Source: Chlorokybus atmophyticus
Lineage: Eukaryota; Streptophyta; Chlorokybophyceae; Chlorokybales; Chlorokybaceae
DNA: 64,000 nt
Assembly: GCA_009103225.1 (NCBI GenBank)
Contig: RHPI01003156.1
Coordinates: forward strand, 412,537-476,536
Direction of reading: 5' to 3'
Position numbers and translations under genes: made by a program
In this document: in pieces, positions 49,501 to 60,977 of the stretch
How positions within the stretch are numbered: the stretch's first letter is position 1
How the letters are laid out: each line of letters starts with the position of its first letter
The notes under the pieces: generated by a model
What the model saw: only the letters and a program-made list of their open reading frames with translations
What the model was told of the DNA's origin: nothing
Database searches by the model: none

Positions 49501-51408
49501 GTGCTTGGCAGAGACTTGGCCAGCAAGGTTGAGCTTGGTACAGTTGACGGCTTCCAGGTTAGTCCTTACAGTTCACCAGATTTGTAAATGTTGCGCTTCT
49601 GGCAACCAGCACGTGATTATGCCAGAGCCAGTGACTCTGTTCATTGCAGGGGAGGGAAGTAGATATCCTCATTCTCAGCACTGTTCGAGCCGCGACAGAA
49701 GGATCGCAAGCCGGCTCAAAAGGGGGCATTGGCTTTGTCGCGGATATTAGACGCATGAACGTTGCTCTGACCAGGTACACCAATCACTCTATGCAGGGCA
49801 TGGCTTCCATTAGCCAGGACACTGGAAGTTGATACACACGCATGTTGCTTACTTGGCATGCTCTTGTGCAGGGCAAAGCGCTCTTTGTGGGTGCTCGGCA
49901 GCTCTGCAGCACTTAACGTCAGCCCACACTGGTCGGCTCTGATTGCGGATGCAACCAAACGCGGCTGCTTCATGTCCGCAGTCCGGCCATTCTCTAGAAT
50001 TGTGTCTGCTTCGGGCATGGCAAAGCCTATGGTGCTGATGGATCCCGCACCCCATTTGCCATTTCCAGCTGTCAGTTCTGAAACAGATGTCGCAGCAAAA
50101 CGATCAAGGCCTGAGCAGGTTGGGGTTGGTAGCAGCTTAACTCCCGCTGTCAAGAAGCCACGTACAACGAGTGCAAGGCCACGCAGCTCTGTTGTTGATT
50201 ACAACAATGTGGTTAGCACTTCTTCTGGCAGTCTTTCAAAGACAGGGCTAATGGGGCAAGAGCCAAGGACCTGTGCAAGCGAAGAGATTCAAGAGCATGC
50301 GCCCATGTCTGTGCCTCCAGCTGCTCAACAATGCGCAGAGCGCTCATCCAGAGAGCCTGACAACACGCATGGCAGCGGTGGAAGCACAGCAGCAACACGC
50401 CAGGATCAACAAGTCGATAGCACTCAGACAGCTTTCCGGAATGGCGAGTTGCAGAGATTGAAAGACAGGGCTACAGCAGCAGTCAGCCACAGGAAGGACA
50501 CCTCCAGCAGACCCACTTTGTCCTCGCGAGCAGTGCAGAGTTCAGTTGCCAGGGACCAGGGTGCACAGGCTAGGGTGAGAGACAATGATGCCGGTGGCAG
50601 TGGACTGCAAAATGTATCCAGAAAGCCTCCAGTTCATACGAGCTCTCAAGCATCTGCCAAGGAAACTCTGGGTTTGCGCACGAATGACCAATCCCTGAGG
50701 TCTTCAGGTGCGTTTAGAGACAAATTGCAGCAAGCCAAGGAAACAGGTGCTGAGTCTGGTTTGAGACGTGAGCGTATAGAGCGGACAGAAGTTGCAGAGA
50801 AAGTGAGGGTCAGCGAGCACAAGGCACGTCATAAGCCTGAAATGCCGACCGAGCTTCGACCAAAGGATAGGGCTAGAGTTGATCAGAGTAGGGTTAGACA
50901 AGAGGATTCCAAACAAGGTAGGGCTACCAATGGCAAGGTATCGCACAGCCAGCAGCAAGGCGTGCAGCATGCAAAAGTCATGCAACAGGCAGCAACCAGT
51001 TCCAAAGCGCAAGCTGCACAATCCGCAGCTGTTGAAGCGCTGCCAGTACCGCCTCCACCTGTAGACGAAGCTGCTGAGCGCAAGCGTCGCAGAGAAGAAG
51101 CAGCTGCCAGGTTGGGGTCGGAAACAGTGTCATGCATCATGCCGCATGTTTCGATGTAGCACGAGTGTCAATGCTGTGTGAGTATCTTACGCTATGGTAT
51201 TGCATGGTCTCGCACTGACTCTTGAGACTTTTGCAGCTTGCCATCCATGTTTCGGTCAACGAGTAAACCACGTCAAGGTGTTGCACCAAGAAGTGAGGAT
51301 AGCAGACCACCCATGCCGGGGTCGCAGCAAGCGGGATCAAACAGCCGGCGGAACATGGATGGCAAGGACGCCTTGCAACCAGTTCGTCCCAGAGGACAAG
51401 GACATTAG
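40545..51408 (+). CDS. SEN1/senataxin-type superfamily 1 RNA/DNA helicase with UBA domain
   Basis: Sen1/senataxin unwinds RNA:DNA hybrids and acts in transcription termination and R-loop removal in the nucleus. The provisional start is MIPWHQNENI at 40545. The helical N-terminal region spans many exons (40560-44950), including ASYLTAEGRSHWWCKHAKLI and PGLYTFLMHPNERVRSIVHP. A UBA domain lies at 45365-45483, followed by a Gln/Pro/Ser-rich linker. The pre-helicase block is MDDWFREILSWHYYQIVEN (46088-46144). Helicase motifs: GPPGTGKT (about 47278-47301), SNAAIDELIGRI (about 47621), VIIDEAAQ (about 48619), LVGDPKQLPAT (about 48780), LLSTQ spliced to FRMHPAI (48900/49035), VAVVTPYKQQ (about 49442), VDGFQ spliced to GREVDILILSTVR (49545-49690), RRMNVALTR (about 49750) and AKRSLWVLG (about 49872). 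A charged, Ser/Gln/Arg-rich tail of about 400 residues ends RPRGQGH at 51408. All core motifs look intact. The UBA is atypical for the family. Confidence 0.93.
45365..45483 (+). other. UBA domain within the SEN1 gene
   Basis: RMRILQDMGFAQGLCAQAL followed by NDLDQAMIWLLRRN has the ubiquitin-associated pattern: an MGF motif, then alanine-rich helices and an AMxWLL ending. It sits in the middle of a long exon (from about 45020) coding between the helical N-terminus and the helicase, so it is translated with the helicase. Confidence 0.8.
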
Positions 51409-52172
51409 CTCATACTGCTTTGGCAATTGTACTGTACTGCATTCTTAATGACTTGAAGCAGCTGCTTTGTGTACATGACGTGTACATACCCGCAACCACA
51501 CATGTTCTTGCGCGTAGGCAGGAACGTGCAGTTTTGGTTCTGACATCTGTGCGGGTGCAGTATGACAACGTGCAGAGAATGTGCACCACAGAAACACAGC
51601 AACTGGTGTGGTTTGTGCCATGCTGTGCCACTGCAGTCACATCTGAACACTGCAGGCATGCAACAGGGCGTAGGGAATAGTGCTGCTTCAATGGTTTAGC
51701 TATGTGGCAGGTGGTGCTGTAATTGCACTGTTATGTGTGAGCTAGTTTTCACGTCTTGGTCCATCCTCTTTCAAATTGCTGCAAATGTTGCGAAGGCGAG
51801 GAGGCACATGATGTCCGACCTGCCAAATAGCTGACGTTTCTGAAGTATGTAACGACAAAGGAATACATCTGGACCTGCAGTGGTATGGACTGCGCCTCTT
51901 CAACCCACTGAGTCTGTGCACTGACCCACTGGAATCTGCAACGAACTCTGCACAAGATGGCAAATCGTAGCGGCCTCAGCAGTGCACTGCAGCCACCACA
52001 AGACACTTCATCTTGCCATGCTGCTTATGGAACACGACTACATGCATAAGTGTTCAACCAAATCGCATGCGGCTCACACATGCATGTGCTAGCAGACAGG
52101 CAACGCACAGGTTGCGCCTGTTGCCCAACAGGATAATAATGCGAGCAGCTGCATGTATCTCGTAGCATATAT
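51409..52172. other. Spacer between convergent SEN1 and plastid L1 genes
   Basis: Likely 3' UTRs of both genes. No coding signal or repeat is apparent. Confidence 0.55.
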
Positions 52173-54345
52173 TTATTTAGCGACGGGCTTCAAACTGCGC
52201 AATGCAGGAATGTCAAGCTTGATTGACGGACCCATGGTACTGCTCAAATGAACACTCTTCCAGTAGACTCCCTTGGCGCCGGATGGTCGGTTCTTCTCAA
52301 TTGAGTCCTGCAAAAAACAACCGCTGTTTTCCTCCATGTGACTATGCAAGCTAAGTGAGCACGCTTTCAATAAGCGCTGAGTGAGGATGCTCTTGCAAGA
52401 TACTATGCACGCAAATCACAAACCTCTGCTGCATACGGGCGCATGCCACACAGTGCCATGACCAAAATCGTGACAGCACACAACCATTGTAGAGCACAGA
52501 ATGCTGAACCAACCCAGCAACTGCCAAGGCAATTCCACAAGGCGAGTACCTGAACAGCGGCCAGGTTCTCCAGCAAATCGGCCTCGTTAAAGTTAACCTT
52601 GCCGAATGCCAAGTGCACAATGCCTGACTTGTCTGCTCGGTACTCCACCTTACCCCGCTTCAGCTCTGACACAGCCTGCAGTCCACAAATGATGAGCACA
52701 ATGTGCAACAGAACATTGCGATCCAACATAATCTTTCACAATTGCACTCACCCCGGCCAGATCGGTGGTAACAGTGCCAGTCTTTGGGTTAGGCATAAGC
52801 CCTCGGGGACCCAGCAATCGACCAAGCGCAGCAACCTGCACATGCAAACAACACCCAAGGTCTTTTTGAAGTGATGATGCAACACAATAGTCGACTTGAC
52901 CAGTGTACTATGTACGTTTTAAGTACAGCAATTCGTAGCTGATGCCTAATCACTGTTGAGCGTGTGCAGCACCAACCAGTACCTTTGGCATCATGTCGGG
53001 TGTAGCAACGAGCTTGTCAAACTCAAGAAAGCCGCCCTTGATCTCCTCAATCAACTCCACTCCGCCAACTTTGTCAGCACCGGCATTCTTGGCCTCTGCA
53101 AGCTTATCATCACCTTGCGTCAAAACTGCCACTCGCACAACCTGTCCGGTTCCCTTGGGCAGAGAGACCTGCGAAATACGGGTTTCACGTCAATCGCAAT
53201 GCAGGCTGCTTAATACCAGGTTTTGATGACATTGCACATTGCATGAGATATTGGGGCACAGAATGGTTGTATATCTGCGAGAAAGTTTGGCACTCACTGT
53301 AGCGCGCAGCTGCTGATCAGTGTACTTAGGGTCAATGTTCAGGCGGACATGGACTTCCGCCGACTCCACAAACTTCGTGTTGGCTGTTTGTTTCATCAGC
53401 GCAACCGCAGCAGAAGGGTCCACTTCCGTCTTCTCAACTGTCCTTGCAATGGTAAGGTACCGCTTAGATCGGAACTGCACAGATGAAAGATCAGTCAGCT
53501 GGAAGCCTAACTAGCAACCAGCACATATTACAGACTCACAACAACCAGAAGACGTCCAAAAAGCAAAAAGCAAAACAACGGCTGTTCGCTGTGTCACTCT
53601 CAGCAACAACCTCAGAAGTAGCAGTTGATTGTGGTCTTGCATCAGTAAGGTGGCACACATGCCACATTAGGCATTACAAACGACATCGTGGATTATGATA
53701 CCAACTGCGCCACATTCAACGCCATTGGAGCTGCTTTCGACTTGCAGAACGCCCACACCCTCCACGTACTATCTACAACCTGCTACTACTACCTCTCACG
53801 ATACCTCCAATACACATTGTACAAGCAAGACTTGCCAATGAACAGTGGCACAGAAAACAGGCATGTGACAAGTATACGGTTTCCATCTGAATTGCCAGTT
53901 TGACGACTGAGTACTACGGCACTAGCTGCAAGTAGTCAATTCATTGTGTGCTCTGCTGCAAGCATTGCCAAGCTGGAATGCATACACTGGCCAGTGACCA
54001 TGCCGCGGACACAATGCCAATTATCCCAATGCCCTCAAAACAAAAAGGTGAGACAAAAAGAAATCGAGTTGAACTGCTCACCTTATCGCGGCCAGTAAGC
54101 TTGGGCTTGACAAACTTGCCATCCTGGGCGGGGGGAGCCTCGGTGGCGACAGCCTGAGCGACCACGCGACCAGCAACCAGAACCTGCTGAGTCCTGCCTG
54201 CGGGCAGCTTGGCTGAGAGAGGCGCCCTGGAAGCTATTGCGGCGGAGAACGCCAGCTGAGGCCTGCCGGACGCGGCGGCATTGCCCTGCTGCGGCCTCGC
54301 GGACAGCGCCGCAGCCACGTCGATGTACGCCACTGCGGCTGCCAT
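52173..54345 (-). CDS. PRPL1: 50S ribosomal protein L1, chloroplastic (uL1c)
   Basis: uL1 forms the L1 stalk of the plastid large ribosomal subunit and binds 23S rRNA. The start is [20 protein letters not shown] at 54345. The first exon codes an Ala/Ser/Arg/Gln-rich transit peptide and ends [12 protein letters not shown]. Next come [20 protein letters not shown] and [20 protein letters not shown] (53300-53470), [20 protein letters not shown] and [19 protein letters not shown] (52985-53140), then the L1 signature [20 protein letters not shown] (52765-52835). [20 protein letters not shown] and [14 protein letters not shown] follow, then [20 protein letters not shown], ending PVAK with TAA at 52173. 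Length and blocks match bacterial and plastid L1 throughout. It lies head-to-head with HGH1, 283 bp apart from start to start. Confidence 0.95.
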
Positions 54346-54628
54346 TAGATCTGACCCTTACAATGCGTAATTCTCCCCGTCCTCAACTCGACGGACCCCA
54401 ACCCCGCCGCCCACCTCACCAACGCCGTCACCGCTGCCGCCGCCGCTATTGCCAGCCACAAAACCCTAATCCATTGCCAAACCTAATTCACTGCTGATAT
54501 CAACAACCGGCCCTCGATAAAGCCTCTTCACCCTAGGATATTTGATCAATATGGCAAGTTATATCTTCTAATCGATGGCTGAGATGCATTGATGCACACG
54601 CGGCACCTTCTTAGCCCCGAATGTGTGG

Positions 54629-57608
54629 ATGTCGAGTCTGCGTGTCGATATCATCGCTAAGGGCATTGTCGGTGTTGTGCACGGTGACGGCGGCGGCGGC
54701 GGCGGCGTGGACATGGCTACGGAGCTGGAAGAGTTAGCCGGCTTCCTTAATGATCCGAGGCTGGAGGTGGTTGGCAGTCCGCACACGTGTTGCTAGCGCA
54801 AACATGGCCATCAGCAAACAGTTGCTTGCGCACGCTTGGCTGGTTGCATGCTTGTGTGTGAAATTCTACTTGCAGTATAGGCCGACATGCACATCCACAA
54901 TAATCAGAAGCGTGTTACGGTCATTCACTATGCCCTTCCCTCCTTTCTTGCCATTTCAGGTGCGCCGCTCTGCTGTGGACATAGTCAAGGGCCTCACCGG
55001 TTCACAGGTACGCTTGAATTTCATTGCAGGCGTGCAGGTATGGAAGCTTGATCCATACGCAGATGCTTGAGTAAACCATTTATGAGCATGTATACGAGCA
55101 CAGCAAGGTGTGAATGTATGAAAGCAAGCAGCAAGCTCGCGCATGCTGCCTTTGTCCTGCATTGCACGACTTGCTGCTTGACAGATTCAGCGTGTAGTGT
55201 GACTTTTGACATTTTACTAGCGTACATACAAACACGTACGCATGCATGCAAGCATGCGTAAGTGCTTTACATCTATAGCTGTCCACCAATGGCAGTATAA
55301 ATGTAGATGTTCCAGAAATATGCATGCTTGCAAACAAGTGCCACTGCTACATACCTCGCTACACGCAGTTTGTGCCATGAAGTTACCATAGCCACGCACT
55401 GGCTCACTGCATTTGTCATCTTCCAGGATGGTTTGAGGCAGCTGGCGGGCGTGCCGGACCTTGTCCTTCCTCCCCTGCTGAAGCGCCTCGGCGACGCGGA
55501 CACGGGGGCGGGGGCCGCGACGGCGCTAGTGAACCTCGCGCAGGTGGAGGAGCTCGCGGCGCGGATGGCGCGCGACAACGCTGTCGATCGCGCCATGGAG
55601 TGCGTCGTCGACAGGGACTGCGGGCACCGAGGCGTGCTGGTAAGCTGGGAGAAAGAGTGTGTGTGTATGTGCTATGAAAATACAGCGGGAAGAAGAGTGT
55701 GTTGACTCTTTAAACTATCACTATCAATCTTGTGACATGTCTCAAGTGTGACACGTGTGCACACGCGTCCAGGCGCATGCACGGGCACACACTGTGATCA
55801 TTGCGAAATGTTGGATCGGTTGACGTGGTGTGTTCATTCTAGCAGTGTTGCAGTACCAGTGTGGCACTTTAACCTTGTTAATGCAGATTGGACTGTTTTG
55901 TGTTGGTTGGGCACTTGTTGCGTACTGGACACGCGTCCAGTACGCAACAAGTATGTGTCAGTTGTGGACTAGCATGAGTATGAATGTATCTTACCCACCC
56001 AAGCATTCATGTGCGGTTCATGTGGCGGTGCGCGCTGATTGTCAAACTCGGTTGGTTGCTGTGCAGGTGATGCTGCTGACGAACCTCACGCAAACAGAGC
56101 CTGGAGCTGTGAAGCTGCTGCAGGCGGTGAACAACCCAAAGCTCTTTGGGCTGCACATACTGCGCCTCGCACGCCTCTTCGCCAAGGACGTGCCCCAGGA
56201 TGGTACGGTGCGTGACACACTCCAGCACATGTACGCGCATGCGCACACATGCACATGCGGACGTGCATGTACGCACGCACCTGCACGGGCATGTGCACAG
56301 GCACACACATGCGCGAACAGTCATTTACAGTCAAAATACACACATCAGCCACCGCCTTTGCATGAGGCATATTGAAACGATTGCTTACAATCAGTTTCTC
56401 CATCAGCCATACAATTGGCTCGCTGATGCTGTCTCTCTTGCAATGCTTGCAGTAAGCGAGGAGGGTGCTGAGGACGAGTTCGCCCACGTGGCGAGTGTTC
56501 TGGCCAACATCAGCCGCCTTGAGGATGGCCGTGCCGTGCTGCTGGACCCCGACAGAGGTCTCCTTCGCTCTGCGCTCGCACCCGCCCTCCTACCCTCCAC
56601 CTCCACCTCTGCCTCCACCTCATCTTCATGGTCATCCCCAGTCCGGCAAGCCGGGGTGAGAACTTTTTCTTGGTTGTGTATTTTGTTTGTTCGTCAAAGC
56701 AGTTTTGTGTTGAAGTGGTGTCCTTCGATTCGGTTCGGCAAGGTTGCGAGGACATTGAGGAATCTGTGCTTTGAGGCCAACGGGCTGCACGCCACATCCC
56801 TGCTCATGCAGCTGGACACGATATTGCCTGCCCTGCTGCTGCAGCTAGCATCATCAGATGTAAGCGGTTACAGCGATTCACTGAGACATGCAGTCATGTG
56901 CAATCAGTCTATAGAATGCAGCTTGATCGCGGCGCTAGAGTTGCCAGTGAAGCTGCGCATTCATGGGAATCACGCACACAGTGATTGCAGAATATCCATA
57001 ACTAGCACAAGTAGATTGACAAGTAACATGCATGGTCTTCCAGCCTTATTCGGCTGAAGAGTTGGCAAAGATGCGACCACCTTTGTCGCAGCTGCTCGCA
57101 AGGAAGAGGCGACTGCAGGTGGGTGCTATATAGAGTACTGGCATTCGCTGTCATTCACTTGCTGACTGTTACTTGTTTTGTGAGTTGCCATATACCAATG
57201 ATGATTGCTCTGCACAGACCAACGTGGAGGTAAGGAGAGCAGCAGCTGAGGGCATTCTCGTACTGGCGGGGCAGAGCTTCACTCGCGCTCTGCTGTGGGA
57301 AAACAATGCGCACGGCATCATACACAAAGGGTGCTGCTTCTTTGTGTGCACGGATCCTACAAATTTTCTCTGCACAAGATGCAGGATAACAGCGTGTTGT
57401 TATGTGCTGTTGCAGGTACGAGCTTGAGGAAGATCCGGAAGTCATGTCAGCGATGGAGCGCTTTGCAGCCATCGTGAGTACATGCACCCTTTTTGTTGCT
57501 GGTGGTTGCGCGTGTCACCAACACGTTGTGGCCTCGCAGATTATGACTGGTGGACGTGAAGAACCAGATGCTGGTGAAGATGCTGGCAATATTGTGATGA
57601 TGCAATAA
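54629..57608 (+). CDS. HGH1: HGH1 homolog, ARM-repeat chaperone of eEF2
   Basis: HGH1 is a cytosolic armadillo-repeat protein that assists folding of elongation factor 2 with the TRiC chaperonin, known from yeast. Two in-frame starts exist: MSSLRVDIIAKG at 54629, and MATELEELAGFLNDPRLE at 54713, which better matches the family start. Exons: VRRSAVDIVKGLTGSQ (about 54960); DGLRQLAGVPDLVLPPLLKR to DCGHRGVL (about 55428-55638); VMLLTNLTQTEPGAVKLLQ to KDVPQD (about 56068-56204); AHVASVLANISRLEDGRAVL (about 56480); VARTLRNLCFEANGLHATS (about 56743); PYSAEELAKMRPPLSQLLA (about 57042); TNVEVRRAAAEGILVLAG (about 57219); RYELEEDPEVMSAMERFAAI and IMTGGREEPDAGEDAG, with stop at 57608. Exon order and blocks match HGH1. 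Introns contain a perfect hairpin and a Z-DNA-prone tract. Confidence 0.92.
55913..55952. repeat. Perfect 18-bp-stem hairpin in an HGH1 intron
   Basis: Arms ACTTGTTGCGTACTGGAC (55913-55930) and GTCCAGTACGCAACAAGT (55935-55952) are exact reverse complements around the loop ACGC. Confidence 0.93.
56226..56315. repeat. Alternating purine-pyrimidine (Z-DNA-prone) tract
   Basis: About 90 bp of nearly alternating CA, TG, CG and GC steps inside an HGH1 intron, immediately after the exon ending KDVPQD. Confidence 0.8.
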
Positions 57609-59140
57609 TGTGATATAGTGTGGCTGCGTGAGTGTCCATTGAGGTGTGCTTGGCTTGTTGGTACATACGCTTGGTGCATGCATGTGTGAGGTCTTATGGT
57701 ATTGCTAGGTTCTCCAACAACCAGGGACGAATAAAGTGGAAAAACGCATTGCTACTAGGTCGTCATAATTTCGTTGAGGCGTTGTCAACTATAGGATCGT
57801 GCATCTTGCATTGCAGGTATACATTATCCAGTGACATGGTGTGCAAGTTGACAGTAGTGTGCAGCAATTGCTCATCTCATGAGTTGAGGACTACTTGACT
57901 CTACAATGATGTTGAAGAAATGAATAATATTGCAGCAGAAGAATGAAAAGATGTAGCAATATTATGTTCAACATCTGCGTGCTAGTTTGTGAAGATATCT
58001 TGTCACAACTTTAAGTCATGAGGAAGCTTGCACGCTTGCTCTATGAGCACTGTTGTCTTTGTCGTATATCAAAAAATCCAATAATTTAAAATATGCTACG
58101 TGATGGTTCAGCTTATATAAACCTCGACACTGAACATTGCAAAGCATATGCCTTGCCCTGTTTACAAGTCATGTTACTCAGCTTGAGCAAGATTTGTCAA
58201 TATATGCATGATTAATGCATAGGCTTTTCAAACATACGATAATGCACAGCCAAGCACAAGCCACAGCCAACAGCAGTCACAGCATAGGTCCAAAACAGGC
58301 GCATTCAGCTCAATATGTGGAAAACCTAATGCCACACATCCTACCAAGCACACACACACACCCAATCATAAACACATATCAATTACAGCGGGCACAGGGG
58401 AAAGCTTGACTATGTGCACTAACTACTTGCATGTGGCGGAGTGGGGGTGGAGCAGCAGGGCAGGCGGATGGTAACAGCAACAGGGCAAGCAGTAGCGGAC
58501 CTGTATGCACAGGGCTGGAGGTTAGCCACGGGTTGTACTGGCAAGTCACAGCAGCAGCAACGGCACAGGGCGGTGGGAAGGGGCAGGGTGAGGGCGCAGA
58601 TGCTGTGCTGATCAATGCCCGTGGTGAGGAAAGGCGGCTTGCTGCGTGGGTGTTACCAATGTTTGGCGTGTAAGATCCGTTGGAGTTGTGAGTGCGCGGA
58701 TGGCTGCAGGCCACTGCAGATAGCCGTTGCAACGCACAACCATGCTAACAGGCAGCTGTTCGCAATTAGTCCAGCATTGTTCCGCAATTATTCCAGCATT
58801 TGCACAGCATGCAATTATTAAACAAATATGATAGCACACACGGCATGCATGCACGTGCGGGCAGACACTCTACTCCCCACACATGCGTGACTTACTCACC
58901 TCACTCACCTATACCGTTTGTGAACACTTGTTGGCCACCAATACGTACAGCTGTTTGTATGACATGTTCCACTTTTTTTCTTCCATGCGGTACATTTTTG
59001 CCCTCAGCTTGCCCAGCAGCACCCGCATGTAATAGCCAGCACCTGCCATGTTCTGCGACAGTTGCACCATCTCCCACACAAGTGATCTTTGAAAGTGCAG
59101 ATTCGCATGAATCTATCAAACTGCGACACGACCCACCCTG
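57609..59140. other. Spacer downstream of HGH1
   Basis: Mostly AT-rich with no repeat. A GC-rich plus-strand frame at 58431-58673 reads MWRSGGGAAGQADG then PVCTGLEVSHGLYWQVT and RGEERRLAAWVLPMFGV. It looks mildly protein-like but has no family I recognise and may be chance. Confidence 0.35.
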
Positions 59141-59227
59141 TAACAAGTGGGCTCCGACCACTAAGCTATGATAGCAAAAGATGCTACCATAAGTGAGGTC
59201 TAACACAATCTACCCCAAATCGTGACA
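59141..59227 (-). mobile_element. tRNA-like SINE-type repeat, copy 1
   Basis: Read on the minus strand, it opens TGTCACGATTTGGGG, continues CTCACTTATGGTAGCATC, and then TAGCTTAGTGG, a good polymerase III A-box match, before GGAGCCCACTTGTTA. It is highly similar to 59527-59608. The extent beyond these coordinates is uncertain. Confidence 0.55.
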
Positions 59228-59526
59228 TTTCTCCCCAATTGTAACCCATGGGTTCCTCAATTATCAAATGAAGCACTAGCCCACGTCGCCGTGGTCACGG
59301 CCGTACCACGGCCGGTCTGCCTGCGGCTTTTTGGATCCGGCCATCCTCAACGCGCGACCGGCCATCGCGGCGCGACCGCTCGTGCGGCCATAGGTCAAAT
59401 TGGCTCGGCGCTTGTTGCGAACCTGCGCCCAGCCAAGGGCAATTTGCCCCAAATGTTTTTTGCCCTTGGATCTGCCTTAGTCTCCTATGGGAATTGAACC
59501 TGAGACGTCAAGCTCCAATACCATTA

Positions 59527-59608
59527 TAACAAGTGGGCTCCAACTAGGCTGGTAGCAAAAGACGCTACTATGAGTGAGGTCTGTCACAGTATATCCCAAA
59601 TCGTGACA
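59527..59608 (-). mobile_element. tRNA-like SINE-type repeat, copy 2
   Basis: Same minus-strand head as copy 1 (TGTCACGATTTGGGA, GACCTCACTCATAGTAGC, GGAGCCCACTTGTTA). About 30 bases further, near 59490-59510, the minus strand reads AGGTTCAATTCCC, a close polymerase III B-box. The A-box region has a 4-5-base deletion relative to copy 1. This supports a tRNA-derived SINE family. Confidence 0.55.
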
Positions 59609-60351
59609 ATATCCAGCTTGGCCGATTTGGAGATGAGACTATCTGGGTGTGGCGCCCGTTGCTTCGCAAATATTTGAAGAGAGCTGTTGAGTTTGTTGTA
59701 CACACGTGTGCACATGCCTAAATGAGGTGTCTGCAAAACCAACAAGTCCAAAAAGGGTATAGTAACTCCCTGAGCTGTCCGAGACAGGGTGAGCATGTGC
59801 TATGGGTGTAACAAGTATCTTTTCTTAATGCATGTTATAGCCAACATGTATATGGGTTGTTTATGCGAATGAGCAACAAGGGTAACAGTATGTGCATGCG
59901 CACATCGCATAATCTGTCATTAGTTATGACCTCAGCAAGTGCTTAGACATCAGCAAGTTGCTGGTACATTGTTTTATGGTTAATTATAAAGTAATAGCCT
60001 ATTCTCACTAAGGTAGTGAGGGGGCTTACTGAAAGGCTCTCAAGGCTCTTAAGGAGGGCGAGACGCGGCAGACGCTCGGCGGGCAGCGCGTCGCTAACGC
60101 CATCGCCGTTGCCATCCCGTCACGTGAGGCCATCGCCAGATTGGACGGGCGGGACAGCCCCGCGTCAGATCTGACGGCCGGGAAAGCCCCAAAATAGACG
60201 TGTGCAATTGTGCAGGTGCGTGTGCATCCAAAGGCTTTATAAATGGGGTGTTTGGGAAGATTATTGAGGGTGCCAAGCCAAGAAGTCTACAAGGTTTCAA
60301 GATACTTGGTGTACTTGTTGTGGTTGCTGTTGTAACACACTAGTGGTCTTC

Positions 60352-60386
60352 CACAAGTTGAGAGTGACTTGTTGTAAGCTAGTGTG
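60352..60386. repeat. 35-bp direct repeat, copy 1
   Basis: CACAAGTTGAGAGTGACTTG then TTGTAAGCTAGTGTG. Nearly identical to 60447-60482. Confidence 0.88.
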
Positions 60387-60446
60387 AGTCTGAAGTCTTG
60401 TGATGTGCAAAGAGTGCAACACACAAGTGTAAAAACATAAGCATTG

Positions 60447-60482
60447 CACAAGTTGAGAGTGACTTGTGTGTAAGCTAGTGTG
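60447..60482. repeat. 35-bp direct repeat, copy 2
   Basis: CACAAGTTGAGAGTGACTTG then TGTGTAAGCTAGTGTG, offset 95 bp from copy 1, with one inserted base. Confidence 0.88.
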
Positions 60483-60977
60483 CTGCCATAGCAAGAGTGA
60501 CATTCACAATTGCATTGCGAGTTACTGTTGAACATTGAGCTAGCGCTAGCCAACTACAGCATGCACATGCACCAGAATATACACACGAGGCATGCACACA
60601 AGGCTTGCAAAAGGGTTTTCACCCGAACCAACAACTTAATTGGATTCCGCTGGCATTAATACCATCCAGACTACACATGTCTACTTCAGCAAGCACCGCG
60701 TGAGCTATATATATACTCAGCAGATTGCCAATATATATAAGCGTAGCTATCTTGCTTACAGCCGAAGCTTTTCAACAAGTTAAGCCACGCCTCTTAAGGC
60801 TTGCTATATGCGAAGTTCTCGCCATTCTCTCAAGGCGTTGGCTGCGTTCGGCTGCGCCAGCCTCATAAGCAAGTCCGGAGTCTCCTGCTTGGTTATACTC
60901 CGCGTAGTGGATTTGATATCCGCTACAGACTCATGATGATCGATTTCAGCTCATACTAGTAGCAATATCTCTAAGGC

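Larger units (their letters stand above)
59700..60950 (-). repeat. Probable 3' LTR region of the copia element, ends not fixed
   Basis: It lies just downstream (minus-strand sense) of the retrotransposon reverse-transcriptase/RNase H region, where a 3' LTR is expected. It has no coding frame. It contains a direct repeat pair (60352-60386, 60447-60482), a TATA-rich patch near 60700-60740, and GC-rich sequence with the palindrome CGTCAGATCTGACG (60163-60176). I could not identify clean TG...CA termini, and the 5' LTR is outside the window. Confidence 0.35.

Noticed and set aside
59130-59530. A functional tRNA gene
   Set aside because: A-box-like and B-box-like sequences occur, but in different copies, and no complete cloverleaf or acceptor stem could be built. 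A SINE-type repeat fits better.
59700-60950. Precisely bounded LTR
   Set aside because: No matching TG...CA ends or target duplication could be seen, and the other LTR is outside the window, so only an approximate region is reported.
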